Positions 16,618-24,518 of a stretch of 56,880 bases of DNA are shown here, piece after piece (position 1 is the first letter of the stretch; the number at the start of each line of letters is the position of its first letter). The notes under the pieces are model-generated. The model was not told the origin of the DNA and did not search any database. It saw only the letters and a list, made by a program, of their open reading frames with translations. The position numbers and the translations under genes are program-made. Location: positions 1 through 56,880 of the forward strand of contig PLXQ01000057.1 in the NCBI GenBank assembly GCA_003151475.1. The letters run 5' to 3'. The DNA is from Acidimicrobiaceae bacterium (GTDB lineage: Bacteria > Actinomycetota > Acidimicrobiia > Acidimicrobiales > UBA8190).

Positions 16618-17496
16618 GTGGCGCTCCCCGAACCGCCGCCGGCGGGAGCCCGGATGCTTCCGGCCGACACCTTCGCCGGGAGCACGGTCATCGTCACCGG
16701 CGGGGGCACAGGCCTCGGGAAAGCCATCGCCGTGGAGTTCGCCCGGCTGGGCGCGGCGGTGGGGATCATGTCGCGCCGCGAGGAGCACAGGCTGGCCGGT
16801 GTGGGCGCCGTCGAAGCGGTGGGGGGCCGCGCCGCCCACGCCGACGCCGACATCCGAGACGCGGCGCAGGTGGCGGCCGCCTTCGATGTGATCGAAGACG
16901 CCCTCGGGCCGGTTCGGGTTCTGGTGAACAACGCGGCGGCGAACTTCCCCGTTCCGGCCGAGGACCTGTCGGCCAACGGCTGGAGGGCGGTGACCCAGAT
17001 CGTCCTCGACGGCACCTTCTTCTGCTCGCAGGAACTGTTCCGGCGATGCGCGGAGGCGGGGGAGCCCGGCGCGGTGTGCAATATCTTGGCCACCCAGTCC
17101 TTCACGGGAGGACCGGGCATGGCCCACACGTCAGCGGCCAAGGCGGGGGTGGGAAACCTCACCAAGACCCTGGCCGTCGAGTGGGCGCCCCAAGGCGTGC
17201 GGGTGAACGCGCTGGCGCTGGGGCTGTTTCCCCATGAGGACATGCGGGCCGACCTGAAGGCTCTTCGTCCGAACGGCGAGGACGTCGACGCCCGTCGTTC
17301 CCCGGCCGGGCGCCTCGGACGACTGCACGAACTGGGCTGGGCCGCTACCTGGTTGTGCTCGCCCTATGCCTCCTTCGTCACGGGCCACACCCTGGTGGTG
17401 GACGGGGCCAACTGGTTGCGCCGGGACTTTGTGATGCCCGAATTCGTACCCGTGCGCCAGCAGATCGCGGGAGTGCTGGGTCCCCGGGGAGAATGA
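16618..17496 (+). CDS. SDR oxidoreductase, 2,4-dienoyl-CoA-reductase-like
   Basis: A 292-residue short-chain dehydrogenase. The cofactor motif is TGGGTGLGKAIA (about 27-38) and NNAA is at 104-107. The usual YxxxK is absent: the Lys is K175 in HTSAAKAGV, and the Tyr position (four residues before) is Thr171. That is characteristic of 2,4-dienoyl-CoA reductases, which also favour the GGGTGLG cofactor loop. SRREEH after strand 2 suggests NADPH. It starts with GTG 5 bp after the crotonase gene, and its stop overlaps the MFS start (ATGA), so all three are probably cotranslated. Confidence 0.85.
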   Translation: MALPEPPPAGARMLPADTFAGSTVIVTGGGTGLGKAIAVEFARLGAAVGIMSRREEHRLAGVGAVEAVGGRAAHADADIRDAAQVAAAFDVIEDALGPVRVLVNNAAANFPVPAEDLSANGWRAVTQIVLDGTFFCSQELFRRCAEAGEPGAVCNILATQSFTGGPGMAHTSAAKAGVGNLTKTLAVEWAPQGVRVNALALGLFPHEDMRADLKALRPNGEDVDARRSPAGRLGRLHELGWAATWLCSPYASFVTGHTLVVDGANWLRRDFVMPEFVPVRQQIAGVLGPRGE

Positions 17497-19244
17497 CGGA
17501 GCCCGGTGAGCGCACGGACGACCGGACCGGCGTCGGGCGATCCCGGCGCCGACTTGGGTTCCGGCTCCCCGGCGCCGATAGCGAGCAGGTGAGAACGCAG
17601 CGCGCCGAGGGCGGGATCGACGCGCTGCGGGTCCGCAGCTTCGTGGGCCTGTCACTGGGCCTGGTGGGACCCCGGGCCAACCTGGCCGTGTCCGGCGTTC
17701 TCCTCACCCTTCTCGTGTCGTCTCGGGTGTCGAGCGCGGTGGCCATCACCTTCGCCCTCACCGCCAACCGGCTCATCGGGTGGATCGCCTACCCCGTGCT
17801 CGGCCGGGCCAGCGACCGCACCCGCAGTGTCGCCGGTCGCCGGGCGCCCTTCATGGCCGCCGGACTCCTTGTCATGGGCGCGGGCACGTGGGCCTACACG
17901 TTGGTGTCGGGTTTCTGGTTCCTCGTCGCCCTCATCGTGGTGGTGAAGACGGCCAGCGTCGTGTTCGGACTCACCAACGTGGCCGTGATCCCCGAGACCT
18001 TCGGCAAGAGCCGGACCATCAAGGCCACCGCTGTCATCGGTGTGCTTGGCGCCTTCGTCAGCCTGATCATCAAAGGGACGGTGATCGCCACGTGGAAGGC
18101 GCACGACCCGTCCACCTGGAACCTACCGTTTCGCGAGGCCGGCGCCCTGATGATGATCGTGGCCGTCGTCATCCTCATCCTCGTCCGTGAGGCGCCGGCG
18201 GCGCGTGCGGCAGCCGAAGAGGAGCGCAAGAACCCGGCGCGGCCGTGGCGGCTCGAGGTAGCCGAGATCATGTCGGGACCGAACGCCCGTGTTCTCGTGG
18301 CCGGCGTCCTGGTTTTCTGGTCGGGCCTCAGTGCCACCGGCTATCTGGCCATCGTCTACTTCGAGAAGGTCCAGCACGCCGGGGCCAACGTGCAGACGAT
18401 TGCCAGCTACGCCAGCGGCATTCCCGTCGTCATGTTCGGGTTGGTCGGCGGCTACCTGCTCAGCCGGACCCTGACGCGCAAGCAGGTGGCCGTGCTCACT
18501 CCCGTGGCCGGCACGGTGGTGTCACTGGTGCAATTCACGACTACCCACATCTGGCAGACGGTGGTGCTCGCTTTCGTCGGCGCGCCGCTGTTCACCGCCT
18601 TCGTCATCTCCCTCGCCCCCATGCTCCTGCAGCTGCTGCCGCGCTCGGGGGGGATGGGCGAGCTGCTGGGCAAACTCGTCGCCCCGTTCAGCCTCTTCGC
18701 CGTGGCCTTCTCCTTCCTGGCCGCCTGGGCCGTCGACGTCAGCGGTGATTACCGGGTCATCTGGCTGTTTCCGGCCGCCGCCGGCCTCGTGCAGGGAGCG
18801 GTCATGCTGGGGTTGCGGGTGCCGGCGGGCCACGAGCACGCCGAGCTCCAGGGTCTGTTCGAACGGATGACCGAATCGATCATGACCCAGGTCACCGGCC
18901 GGGACCGGCCGCTTCTGGGCGGGGTGGTCACCGCCGACGACGCCGACGCTGCCTCATTGTTCGACATGGCCCGCAACGTGCTCGGGAACCCCTACGCCGA
19001 CGAGGCTCCGGCTCACCGGGTTCCCGACCCGATCCCCGGGTCAGAAGGAGACACTGCGTCCGAAGGAGACACCGCGTCCGAAGGAGACACCGGGTCAAAA
19101 GGAGACACCGGGTCAAAAGGAGATCCGGGGTCAGAAGGAGATCCGGGGTCACCGACAGACGAACAGGGACATACGGACCGATCGACCGACGGCCCTGGCG
19201 CTGGCGCTCCGGCCTCCGACATCGCTCCCCCCGGCACCGGCTGA
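17493..19244 (+). CDS. MFS transporter with repeat-rich C-terminal tail
   Basis: A 583-residue major-facilitator-type transporter with about 12 membrane segments between residues 45 and 450. The cytoplasmic loop 2-3 signature is RASDRTRSVAGRRAPF, nearest to the GPH/SLC45 type. The start is the ATG overlapping the SDR stop. After the last helix comes a soluble tail of about 120 residues that ends in six imperfect SEGDTA-type hexapeptides and is very acidic and Gly/Ser-rich, so probably disordered. The substrate is not evident; its place after two acyl-CoA enzymes suggests uptake or export of an acid, which is inference. Confidence 0.85.
   Translation: MTEPGERTDDRTGVGRSRRRLGFRLPGADSEQVRTQRAEGGIDALRVRSFVGLSLGLVGPRANLAVSGVLLTLLVSSRVSSAVAITFALTANRLIGWIAYPVLGRASDRTRSVAGRRAPFMAAGLLVMGAGTWAYTLVSGFWFLVALIVVVKTASVVFGLTNVAVIPETFGKSRTIKATAVIGVLGAFVSLIIKGTVIATWKAHDPSTWNLPFREAGALMMIVAVVILILVREAPAARAAAEEERKNPARPWRLEVAEIMSGPNARVLVAGVLVFWSGLSATGYLAIVYFEKVQHAGANVQTIASYASGIPVVMFGLVGGYLLSRTLTRKQVAVLTPVAGTVVSLVQFTTTHIWQTVVLAFVGAPLFTAFVISLAPMLLQLLPRSGGMGELLGKLVAPFSLFAVAFSFLAAWAVDVSGDYRVIWLFPAAAGLVQGAVMLGLRVPAGHEHAELQGLFERMTESIMTQVTGRDRPLLGGVVTADDADAASLFDMARNVLGNPYADEAPAHRVPDPIPGSEGDTASEGDTASEGDTGSKGDTGSKGDPGSEGDPGSPTDEQGHTDRSTDGPGAGAPASDIAPPGTG
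19041..19148 (+). repeat. Six 18-bp tandem repeats inside the MFS gene tail
   Basis: Six in-frame 18-bp units encode SEGDTA/SKGDTG/SKGDPG-type hexapeptides. Adjacent units differ by one to three bases, mostly at the first codon and the fifth and sixth codons. Each unit contains AAGGAG, a sequence resembling a ribosome binding site. Confidence 0.9.
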
Positions 19245-19354
19245 CCGTCGGCGCCCTCTGCGGCGGAGCAGTTTTCTTCTTCCCGACGTAACATTGGGGC
19301 GTCTGCGCCATGCGATCAGCGTGGGTGGACCCGATCCAGGAACAGGGAGGCGTC

Positions 19355-20773
19355 ATGGAGGTCCGGGACAAGCTCTATATCGACGGTGCGTGGGTGTCCT
19401 CGACGGGCAAAGGCACGCTCGAGGTCATCAATTCCACCACCGAGGAGGTCATGGGGAGCATCCCGGAGGGGACGCCCGAGGATGTGGACCGCGCCGTCAA
19501 GGCTGCCGCCGCCGCTTTCCCGGCGTGGTCCCAGACGTCGGCCGACGAGCGGGCCAAGATCCTGGCGCGGGTCCAGGAGGGTCTCACGGCGCGCACGGAG
19601 GAGATCGCCACCCTCATCGCCCAAGAAGTGGGTATGCCCTTCACGCTGTCGAACCTCATCCAGGTCGGTCTGCCCGTGATGAGTTTCGCCACGGCGGCCC
19701 AGCTGGCCACCGAATTCGTCTTCGAGGAGGAGATGGGAACGTCGCTCATCGTGCGCGAGCCCGTCGGGGTCGTGGGCGCCATCACGCCGTGGAACTACCC
19801 GTTGCACCAGATCGCCGCCAAGGTGGCTCCGGCCCTGGCGGTGGGGTGCACGGTGGTGCTGAAGCCCAGTGAGGTGGCGCCGCTCAACGCCTTCATCCTG
19901 GCCGAGATCTTCGACGACGTCGGCCTGCCTCCGGGCGTGTTCAACCTCGTCACCGGCGTCGGGTCCGTGGTGGGCGAGGCCATCGCCTCGCACCCGTTGG
20001 TGGACATGGTGTCTTTCACCGGCTCCACCCGGGCGGGAAAGCGCGTGATGCAGCTGGCGTCCGAGAGCGTGAAGCGGGTGGCGCTGGAGCTCGGTGGCAA
20101 GTCTCCCAACGTGATCCTGGAGGACGCCGACCTCGACGCCGCTGTCCCCGCCGGGGTGGCCGCCGCCTACATGAACTCGGGCCAGACGTGTTCGGCGTTG
20201 ACGCGCATGATCGTGCCCCGGTCGCGCCTGGCCGAGGTGGAGGACCTGGCTGTGAAGACGGCCGAGACCTACACCACGGGCGATCCCTTCGACGCATCGA
20301 CGCGGCTCGGGCCGTTGGTATCGGCCACGCAGCGCGAACGAGTGCGGGGCTACATCCACAAGGGCGTCTCCGAGGGCGCCAAGCTGCTGACCGGAGGGGC
20401 CGAGTCTCCCGACGGTCTCGACAGTGGCTTCTTCGTCCGACCCACTGTCTTCTCCAACGTGACCACCGACATGACCATCGCCCAGGAGGAGATCTTCGGA
20501 CCGGTCCTGTCGATCATTCCCTATGACACCGAGGAAGAGGCCATCGAGATCGCCAACGGCACCGTCTACGGCCTCGCCGGGGGCGTGTGGGCGGGCGACA
20601 AGGAGCACGCCGAGCGCGTCGCCCGCCAGGTGCGGGCCGGCCAGGTCGAGGTGAACGGCGGCGGCTTCAACCCCACGGCGCCCTTCGGGGGCTACAAGCA
20701 GTCAGGTATCGGCCGCGAGCTGGGCCGGTTCGGCCTGGAGGAGTTCCTCGAGGTGAAGTCCCTGCAGCGCTAG
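19355..20773 (+). CDS. NAD(P)-dependent aldehyde dehydrogenase
   Basis: A 472-residue aldehyde dehydrogenase that oxidises aldehydes to acids. Visible motifs are the cofactor segment [26 protein letters not shown], the Rossmann [11 protein letters not shown], the catalytic Glu in LELGGKSPN and the catalytic Cys in NSGQTCSA, with EEIFGPV and [13 protein letters not shown] near the end. The start is the ATG at 19355 after GGGAGG. It follows the MFS gene by 110 bp and ends at a strong hairpin, so it closes the transcription unit that begins with the crotonase gene. Confidence 0.93.
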   Translation: MEVRDKLYIDGAWVSSTGKGTLEVINSTTEEVMGSIPEGTPEDVDRAVKAAAAAFPAWSQTSADERAKILARVQEGLTARTEEIATLIAQEVGMPFTLSNLIQVGLPVMSFATAAQLATEFVFEEEMGTSLIVREPVGVVGAITPWNYPLHQIAAKVAPALAVGCTVVLKPSEVAPLNAFILAEIFDDVGLPPGVFNLVTGVGSVVGEAIASHPLVDMVSFTGSTRAGKRVMQLASESVKRVALELGGKSPNVILEDADLDAAVPAGVAAAYMNSGQTCSALTRMIVPRSRLAEVEDLAVKTAETYTTGDPFDASTRLGPLVSATQRERVRGYIHKGVSEGAKLLTGGAESPDGLDSGFFVRPTVFSNVTTDMTIAQEEIFGPVLSIIPYDTEEEAIEIANGTVYGLAGGVWAGDKEHAERVARQVRAGQVEVNGGGFNPTAPFGGYKQSGIGRELGRFGLEEFLEVKSLQR

Positions 20774-20796
20774 ATCGCATCGGGGGGTCGGGCGGG

Positions 20797-20826
20797 CGGC
20801 GCCGGGGCTTTCGGGTCCCGGCGCCG
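20797..20826 (+). terminator. Hairpin terminator after aldehyde dehydrogenase
   Basis: A perfect 10-bp GC stem (20797-20806 with 20817-20826) and a 10-nt loop, 24 bp after the stop codon. There is no long U-tract. The remaining gap to 21083 contains the palindromes CGACATGTCG (20855-20864) and CCGGTACCGG (20992-21001) but no gene I can support. Confidence 0.65.
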
Positions 20827-21083
20827 CGGCGCGTCCCGGGGCGGTTTGCTTTCCCGACATGTCGTGGTGCTCGCCCCCCATGTCGTCGTGGTTGCTCCAG
20901 GCGAAAGCGGTAGAGCCGAGAAATATCGGCCCGACGACGGGGGTGACGGTTAACGGCGAGAGGTTTGGGTAAGAGATCGGTCCGGCACGGTCCGGTACCG
21001 GTGCCGACAATGGTCATTCGTGGGAGGCCAGAGAACACTGGTCCGGCAAACGCCCTTCCGGGGTGGGGAGGAAGAGCAGCTCG

Positions 21084-22178
21084 ATGTGCATTGATATCCG
21101 TGGGGCCGACGGCCCGGGTGCCAGTTCTGCATCGTGTGGTCACGGCGCACCCAGCGAACCGCCTCGTCCATCTGGCCGAGGCCCGCTCAGTGCCGCTGTG
21201 CTCGGAGGAATCGTCCAACGGCCGGGATCACTCGGCCCGATGCCGCCGGTGACGGCGGTGGACGCGCTGGCGGACGACGATCTGCAGCTCGCCCTCTACG
21301 TCTGCTACGAGCTGCATTACCGCGGCTTCGCCGGCGTCGATCCGGCCTGGGAATGGGACCCGGCGCTCCTCTCCTTTCGGGCTCGGTTGGAGGATGCATT
21401 TTTGGATCGGTTGCACCAGGAGATAGCCCCGTCGACCCCCGATTGTGCGGCTGTCGAACGTGCGCTCGTGGATCTGGTGGCCGGGGCCGACGGACCGTCG
21501 TTGTCGACATTCATGCTCGAGTCGGGGACCCTCGACGCCATGCGGGAGTTCTGTATCCACCGCTCCGCCTATCAGCTCAAAGAGGCTGATCCCCACACCT
21601 TCGCCATTCCCCGGCTGTGGGGTGAAGCCAAGGCGACCATGGTCGAGATCCAGACCGACGAGTACGGATCGGGTCGACCGGGGGAGATGCACGCGGAGCT
21701 CTTTGCCGTCACCATGAGGGCACTCGGCCTCGACGCGACGTACGGCGCCTATATCGACCGGCTGCGGGCCGAGACACTCGCCACCGTGAACCTGGCAACT
21801 CTGTTCGGCCTGCACCGACGCTGGCGAGGGGCACTCGTCGGTCATCTGGCCGTCTTCGAGATGACGTCGGTGGAGCCCATGGGGCGCTACAGCCGGGCCC
21901 TCGCCCGCATGGGACTGGGCCCCGAGGCGCGCCGGTTCTACGACGTCCATGTCGACGCCGACGTGCATCACGGAACCATTGCACTCGAGCAGATGGTCCG
22001 GGGGCTCGTGGCCGGTGAACCGCATCTCGGCCCGGACGTCCTCTTCGGAGCCGCCGCCGTGTTGAGCGTGGAGCGACGGTTCGCCCAGCACCTTGTGGGT
22101 GCCTGGTCGGCGAACCGGTCGTCACTGGTGCCGCCCGCCGGCATCGGTGGCCGGGCGGACTTTGCCTGCTGCGCCTGA
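21084..22178 (+). CDS. Iron-containing redox enzyme family protein (heme-oxygenase-like diiron fold)
   Basis: A 364-residue protein of the family usually named iron-containing redox enzyme (Haem_oxygenase_2-like), all-helical from about residue 60. Conserved blocks are YVCYELHYRGFAGVDPAWEW, CIHRSAYQLKEADPHTF, KATMVEIQTDEYGSGRPGEM, FGLHRRWRGALVGHLAVFEM and DVHVDADVHH. The Glu/His/Asp set fits the metal ligands of heme-oxygenase-like diiron oxidases. The start is uncertain: ATG 21084 follows AGGAAGAG, GTG 21063 is possible, and ATG 21240 would lose the conserved RGPLSAAVL. The reaction is unknown. A PadR regulator follows. Confidence 0.8.
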   Translation: MCIDIRGADGPGASSASCGHGAPSEPPRPSGRGPLSAAVLGGIVQRPGSLGPMPPVTAVDALADDDLQLALYVCYELHYRGFAGVDPAWEWDPALLSFRARLEDAFLDRLHQEIAPSTPDCAAVERALVDLVAGADGPSLSTFMLESGTLDAMREFCIHRSAYQLKEADPHTFAIPRLWGEAKATMVEIQTDEYGSGRPGEMHAELFAVTMRALGLDATYGAYIDRLRAETLATVNLATLFGLHRRWRGALVGHLAVFEMTSVEPMGRYSRALARMGLGPEARRFYDVHVDADVHHGTIALEQMVRGLVAGEPHLGPDVLFGAAAVLSVERRFAQHLVGAWSANRSSLVPPAGIGGRADFACCA

Positions 22179-22272
22179 GGGCTTGTGGCGCGCAAACCCG
22201 TGGCGCCTCGCGGTCCGTGCCGGGGAGAACTCTTCTCAGCTCCGAGATCTCCCCCGCGGATCCGGAATATCC

Positions 22273-22301
22273 TGGACAAGCGATTGGTTGCGATATATCG
22301 T
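22273..22301 (+). promoter_or_regulatory. PadR promoter with overlapping palindrome
   Basis: TGGACA (22273-22278) and TATCGT (22296-22301) are spaced by 17 bp. The perfect 10-bp palindrome CGATATATCG (22291-22300) overlaps the -10. PadR-family operators often contain ATATATCG-type palindromes, so this is a good candidate for autoregulation. Confidence 0.5.
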
Positions 22302-22359
22302 AACTGATCACAACATGTCGACCCCGTTAGGGCGCCACGACCAAGGTCCAGGAGGATCA

Positions 22360-22926
22360 ATGCATAGAGACAGAACGACAGAGAGACATCAACGCGGCCC
22401 CCGCCGACGTGACATCGGCCACGACCTGCTGGCGGAGCGGGCCGCCGAATGGGGCGGAGGGGCCTGGCGGGGCGGCGGTCGCCGCATGCGCCGGGGCGAT
22501 ATCCGCACCGCACTGCTGGTGGCGCTGGGCGACGGTCCCGGCCACGGCTACGAGCTCATCAGCCGCTTGGAGGAGAAGAGTGGGGGAGCGTGGAGGCCGA
22601 GTCCCGGTTCGGTCTATCCCACCCTGCAGCTCTTCGAGGACGAGGGCCTCGTGAAGGCCGAGGAACGCGACGGCAAGCGGGTCTACTCGCTCACCGACGC
22701 CGGTCGGAGCGAAGCAGCCACGCGCGTCGAGCAGCACGGCGCCGCTCCCTGGGAAACAGACCCCGAAGGCGATACCCCGAACAGGGCGTTGCGCAAGGCG
22801 GCCGCCCAGTTGTTCGCCGCCGCCAAGCAGGTGGCACAGACCGCCGATGCGGCACAGATCGACCGGGCCGCCACCGCCATCCGGGCCGCCAGCAAGGAGC
22901 TGTACCAGATCCTGTCGGAGGACTGA
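22360..22926 (+). CDS. PadR-family transcriptional regulator
   Basis: A 188-residue regulator with a perfect ribosome binding site (GGAGGATCA) before ATG 22360. The winged helix runs from about residue 45: RRGDIRTALLVALGDGPGHG, then YELISRLEEKSGGAW, PSPGSVYPTLQLFEDEGLVK and the wing GKRVYSLTDAG. The last 60 residues are a helical dimerisation domain. The first 45 residues are charged and Gly/Arg-rich, an extension common in actinobacterial members. The ligand is unknown. Likely targets are its own promoter and perhaps the diiron-family gene upstream. Confidence 0.9.
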   Translation: MHRDRTTERHQRGPRRRDIGHDLLAERAAEWGGGAWRGGGRRMRRGDIRTALLVALGDGPGHGYELISRLEEKSGGAWRPSPGSVYPTLQLFEDEGLVKAEERDGKRVYSLTDAGRSEAATRVEQHGAAPWETDPEGDTPNRALRKAAAQLFAAAKQVAQTADAAQIDRAATAIRAASKELYQILSED

Positions 22927-22948
22927 GTCCGACAGTCAGCCGTTGGTC

Positions 22949-23722
22949 TTAGGCGCCCATGGCATGGACCCCGCCGTCCACGTGCACCATCTCGCCCGTG
23001 GTGGCGGGGAACCAGTCAGACAGAAGCGCCACGCAGGCCCGGGCCACGGGCTCGGCGTCATTCACGTCCCATCCGAGGGGGGCGCGTTCGCCCCATGTCG
23101 CCTCGAAGGCGGCGAAAGACGGGATGGACTTGGCCGCCATGGTCCGGATGGGACCGGCGGCGACCAGGTTGACGCGTACGCCGAGGGGCCCGAGGTCACG
23201 CGCCAGATAGCGCGAGAGCGACTCGAGCGCCGCCTTGGCCACCCCCATCCAGTCGTAGGCGGGCCAGGCCACGCGGGCGTCGAAGTCGAGACTCACCACC
23301 GACGAAGTGCCGGCCGCGGCCAGGAGGGGACGTAGCGCACCCACGAGGGCTTTGAGCGAGTAGGCCGAGATCTCGAGGGCCACCGAGACGTCGTCCCAGC
23401 CGGCGCGCAGGATGTCGCCCCCCAGGCAGTCCTGGGGGGCGAATCCAATGGCGTGCAGCAAGCCGTCGAGCCGACCCCACTTCTCGGTGAGGGTGGCCGC
23501 CGCCGCCTCGAGCTGTTCGGCACTGGTGACATCGATCTCGAGCACGTCGACGGGCTGCGGGAGCTTGCGGGCCACCCGTCGGGTCAAAGACAGACCGCGT
23601 CCGGCTCCCGAGAGCACGACGTCGGCCCCCTCTTGCTGGGCCAGCCGGGCCACCCCGAAGGCGAGCGACGCGTCGGTCAGGACGCCGGTGATCAAGATGT
23701 GTTTGCCGTCGAGGAGTCCCAC
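22949..23722 (-). CDS. inhA: NADH-dependent enoyl-ACP reductase (InhA-type FabI)
   Basis: A 257-residue enoyl reductase, the last step of each fatty-acid elongation cycle, very close to Mycobacterium InhA along its length: GLLDGKHILITGV at the start, SAYSLKALV, NLVAAGPIRT and LLSDWFPATTG near the end. The catalytic set is F147, Y156 and K163 (InhA F149, Y158, K165). At the InhA Ser94 position it has Ala91 in HAIGFAPQ. The start is the GTG at 23722; TAGGGT eight bases upstream suggests a leaderless message. It is divergent from the F420:NADP reductase. Confidence 0.93.
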   Translation of the reverse strand: MGLLDGKHILITGVLTDASLAFGVARLAQQEGADVVLSGAGRGLSLTRRVARKLPQPVDVLEIDVTSAEQLEAAAATLTEKWGRLDGLLHAIGFAPQDCLGGDILRAGWDDVSVALEISAYSLKALVGALRPLLAAAGTSSVVSLDFDARVAWPAYDWMGVAKAALESLSRYLARDLGPLGVRVNLVAAGPIRTMAAKSIPSFAAFEATWGERAPLGWDVNDAEPVARACVALLSDWFPATTGEMVHVDGGVHAMGA

Positions 23723-23730
23723 GGCCAGCG

Positions 23731-23736
23731 ACCCTA
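23731..23736 (-). promoter_or_regulatory. Candidate leaderless -10 for inhA
   Basis: TAGGGT on the minus strand ends 8 nt before the GTG start, so transcription would begin at or next to the start codon. Confidence 0.45.
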
Positions 23737-23822
23737 ATGGTCGGCGACCCTCGTGTTGAGGAAGCCTCGTGCTGCACCCCCGAGTGGCTGGGGCACGGTG
23801 GCTCTGTGCCAAGGTGTCACCC

Positions 23823-24518
23823 GTGAATGTCGGCATCCTCGGAGGTACCGGACCCCTCGGCCGGGGCCTGGCGTTGCGACTGGCGGCGACGGGAACGTCG
23901 GTCGTCCTCGGATCGCGCGATCCCGAGCGCGCTGCCGTGATGGCGGCCGAGGTCGTGGCCGCCTGGCCCGGCGAGACACTGGCCATCGACGGGGCCGGCA
24001 ACGCCGCCGCCGCCGCCGCCGATGTCGTCGTCATGGCCACGCCGTGGGAGGCCGCCGTTCCCACCATGCGCGACATCGCCGAGCATGTCGCGGGCAAAGT
24101 GGTCATCTGCGTGGCCAACGCCCTCGTCCGCGAGGGCTCCGACATGCTGGCTCTCATTCCCCCGCGCGGATCGGTGGCCGCTTCGGTGGCCGCCGCTGCC
24201 CCCGGGGCCCTGGTGGCCGCCGCCGGTCACCATCTTCCCGCTGCCGTCCTGGGCGACTTGGACCGGAGGCTCGTGGCCGACGTGCTCGTGTGCTCCGATC
24301 ATCCCGAGGCCACGGCCACCACCATGGCGCTCGTGGCCCGGATCCCCGGCTTGCGACCCCTCGACGCCGGTGGCCTGGCGTCGGCGGCGGCCATCGAGGC
24401 CTTCACCGCCGTGCTCGTGGGGCTGAACATCCGGTACAAGGCGCACAGCACGCTCGGGTTGGCGGGGCTGGACGGCAACAGTCGCGTCCCGCTGCGCACC
24501 GAGGTGCCGGAACTGTGA
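23823..24518 (+). CDS. npdG: F420H2:NADP oxidoreductase (NPDG/Fno)
   Basis: A 231-residue reductase that exchanges hydride between NADPH and coenzyme F420. The N-terminus VNVGILGGTGPLGRGLALRL is the dinucleotide-binding fold, followed by VLGSRDPERA (a 2'-phosphate-binding SR as in Fno), VVMATPWEAAVPT, and the F420-binding half with the Asn/Arg-rich end GLNIRYKAHSTLGLAGL. GTG 23823 follows AAGGTG; an upstream GTG at 23814 or a start at 23769 would lengthen it. Its stop overlaps the mshC start (TGATG). The presence of an F420 partner enzyme implies the cell makes F420. Confidence 0.88.
   Translation: MNVGILGGTGPLGRGLALRLAATGTSVVLGSRDPERAAVMAAEVVAAWPGETLAIDGAGNAAAAAADVVVMATPWEAAVPTMRDIAEHVAGKVVICVANALVREGSDMLALIPPRGSVAASVAAAAPGALVAAAGHHLPAAVLGDLDRRLVADVLVCSDHPEATATTMALVARIPGLRPLDAGGLASAAAIEAFTAVLVGLNIRYKAHSTLGLAGLDGNSRVPLRTEVPEL

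Noticed and set aside
20702..21010. Minus-strand frame containing NHDDMGGEHHDMSGK, which looks like a metal-binding motif
   Set aside because: It has no signal peptide or ribosome binding site and runs antisense into the end of aldehyde dehydrogenase and across its terminator. The His/Met run comes from GTC/ATG-rich repeats in the gap.
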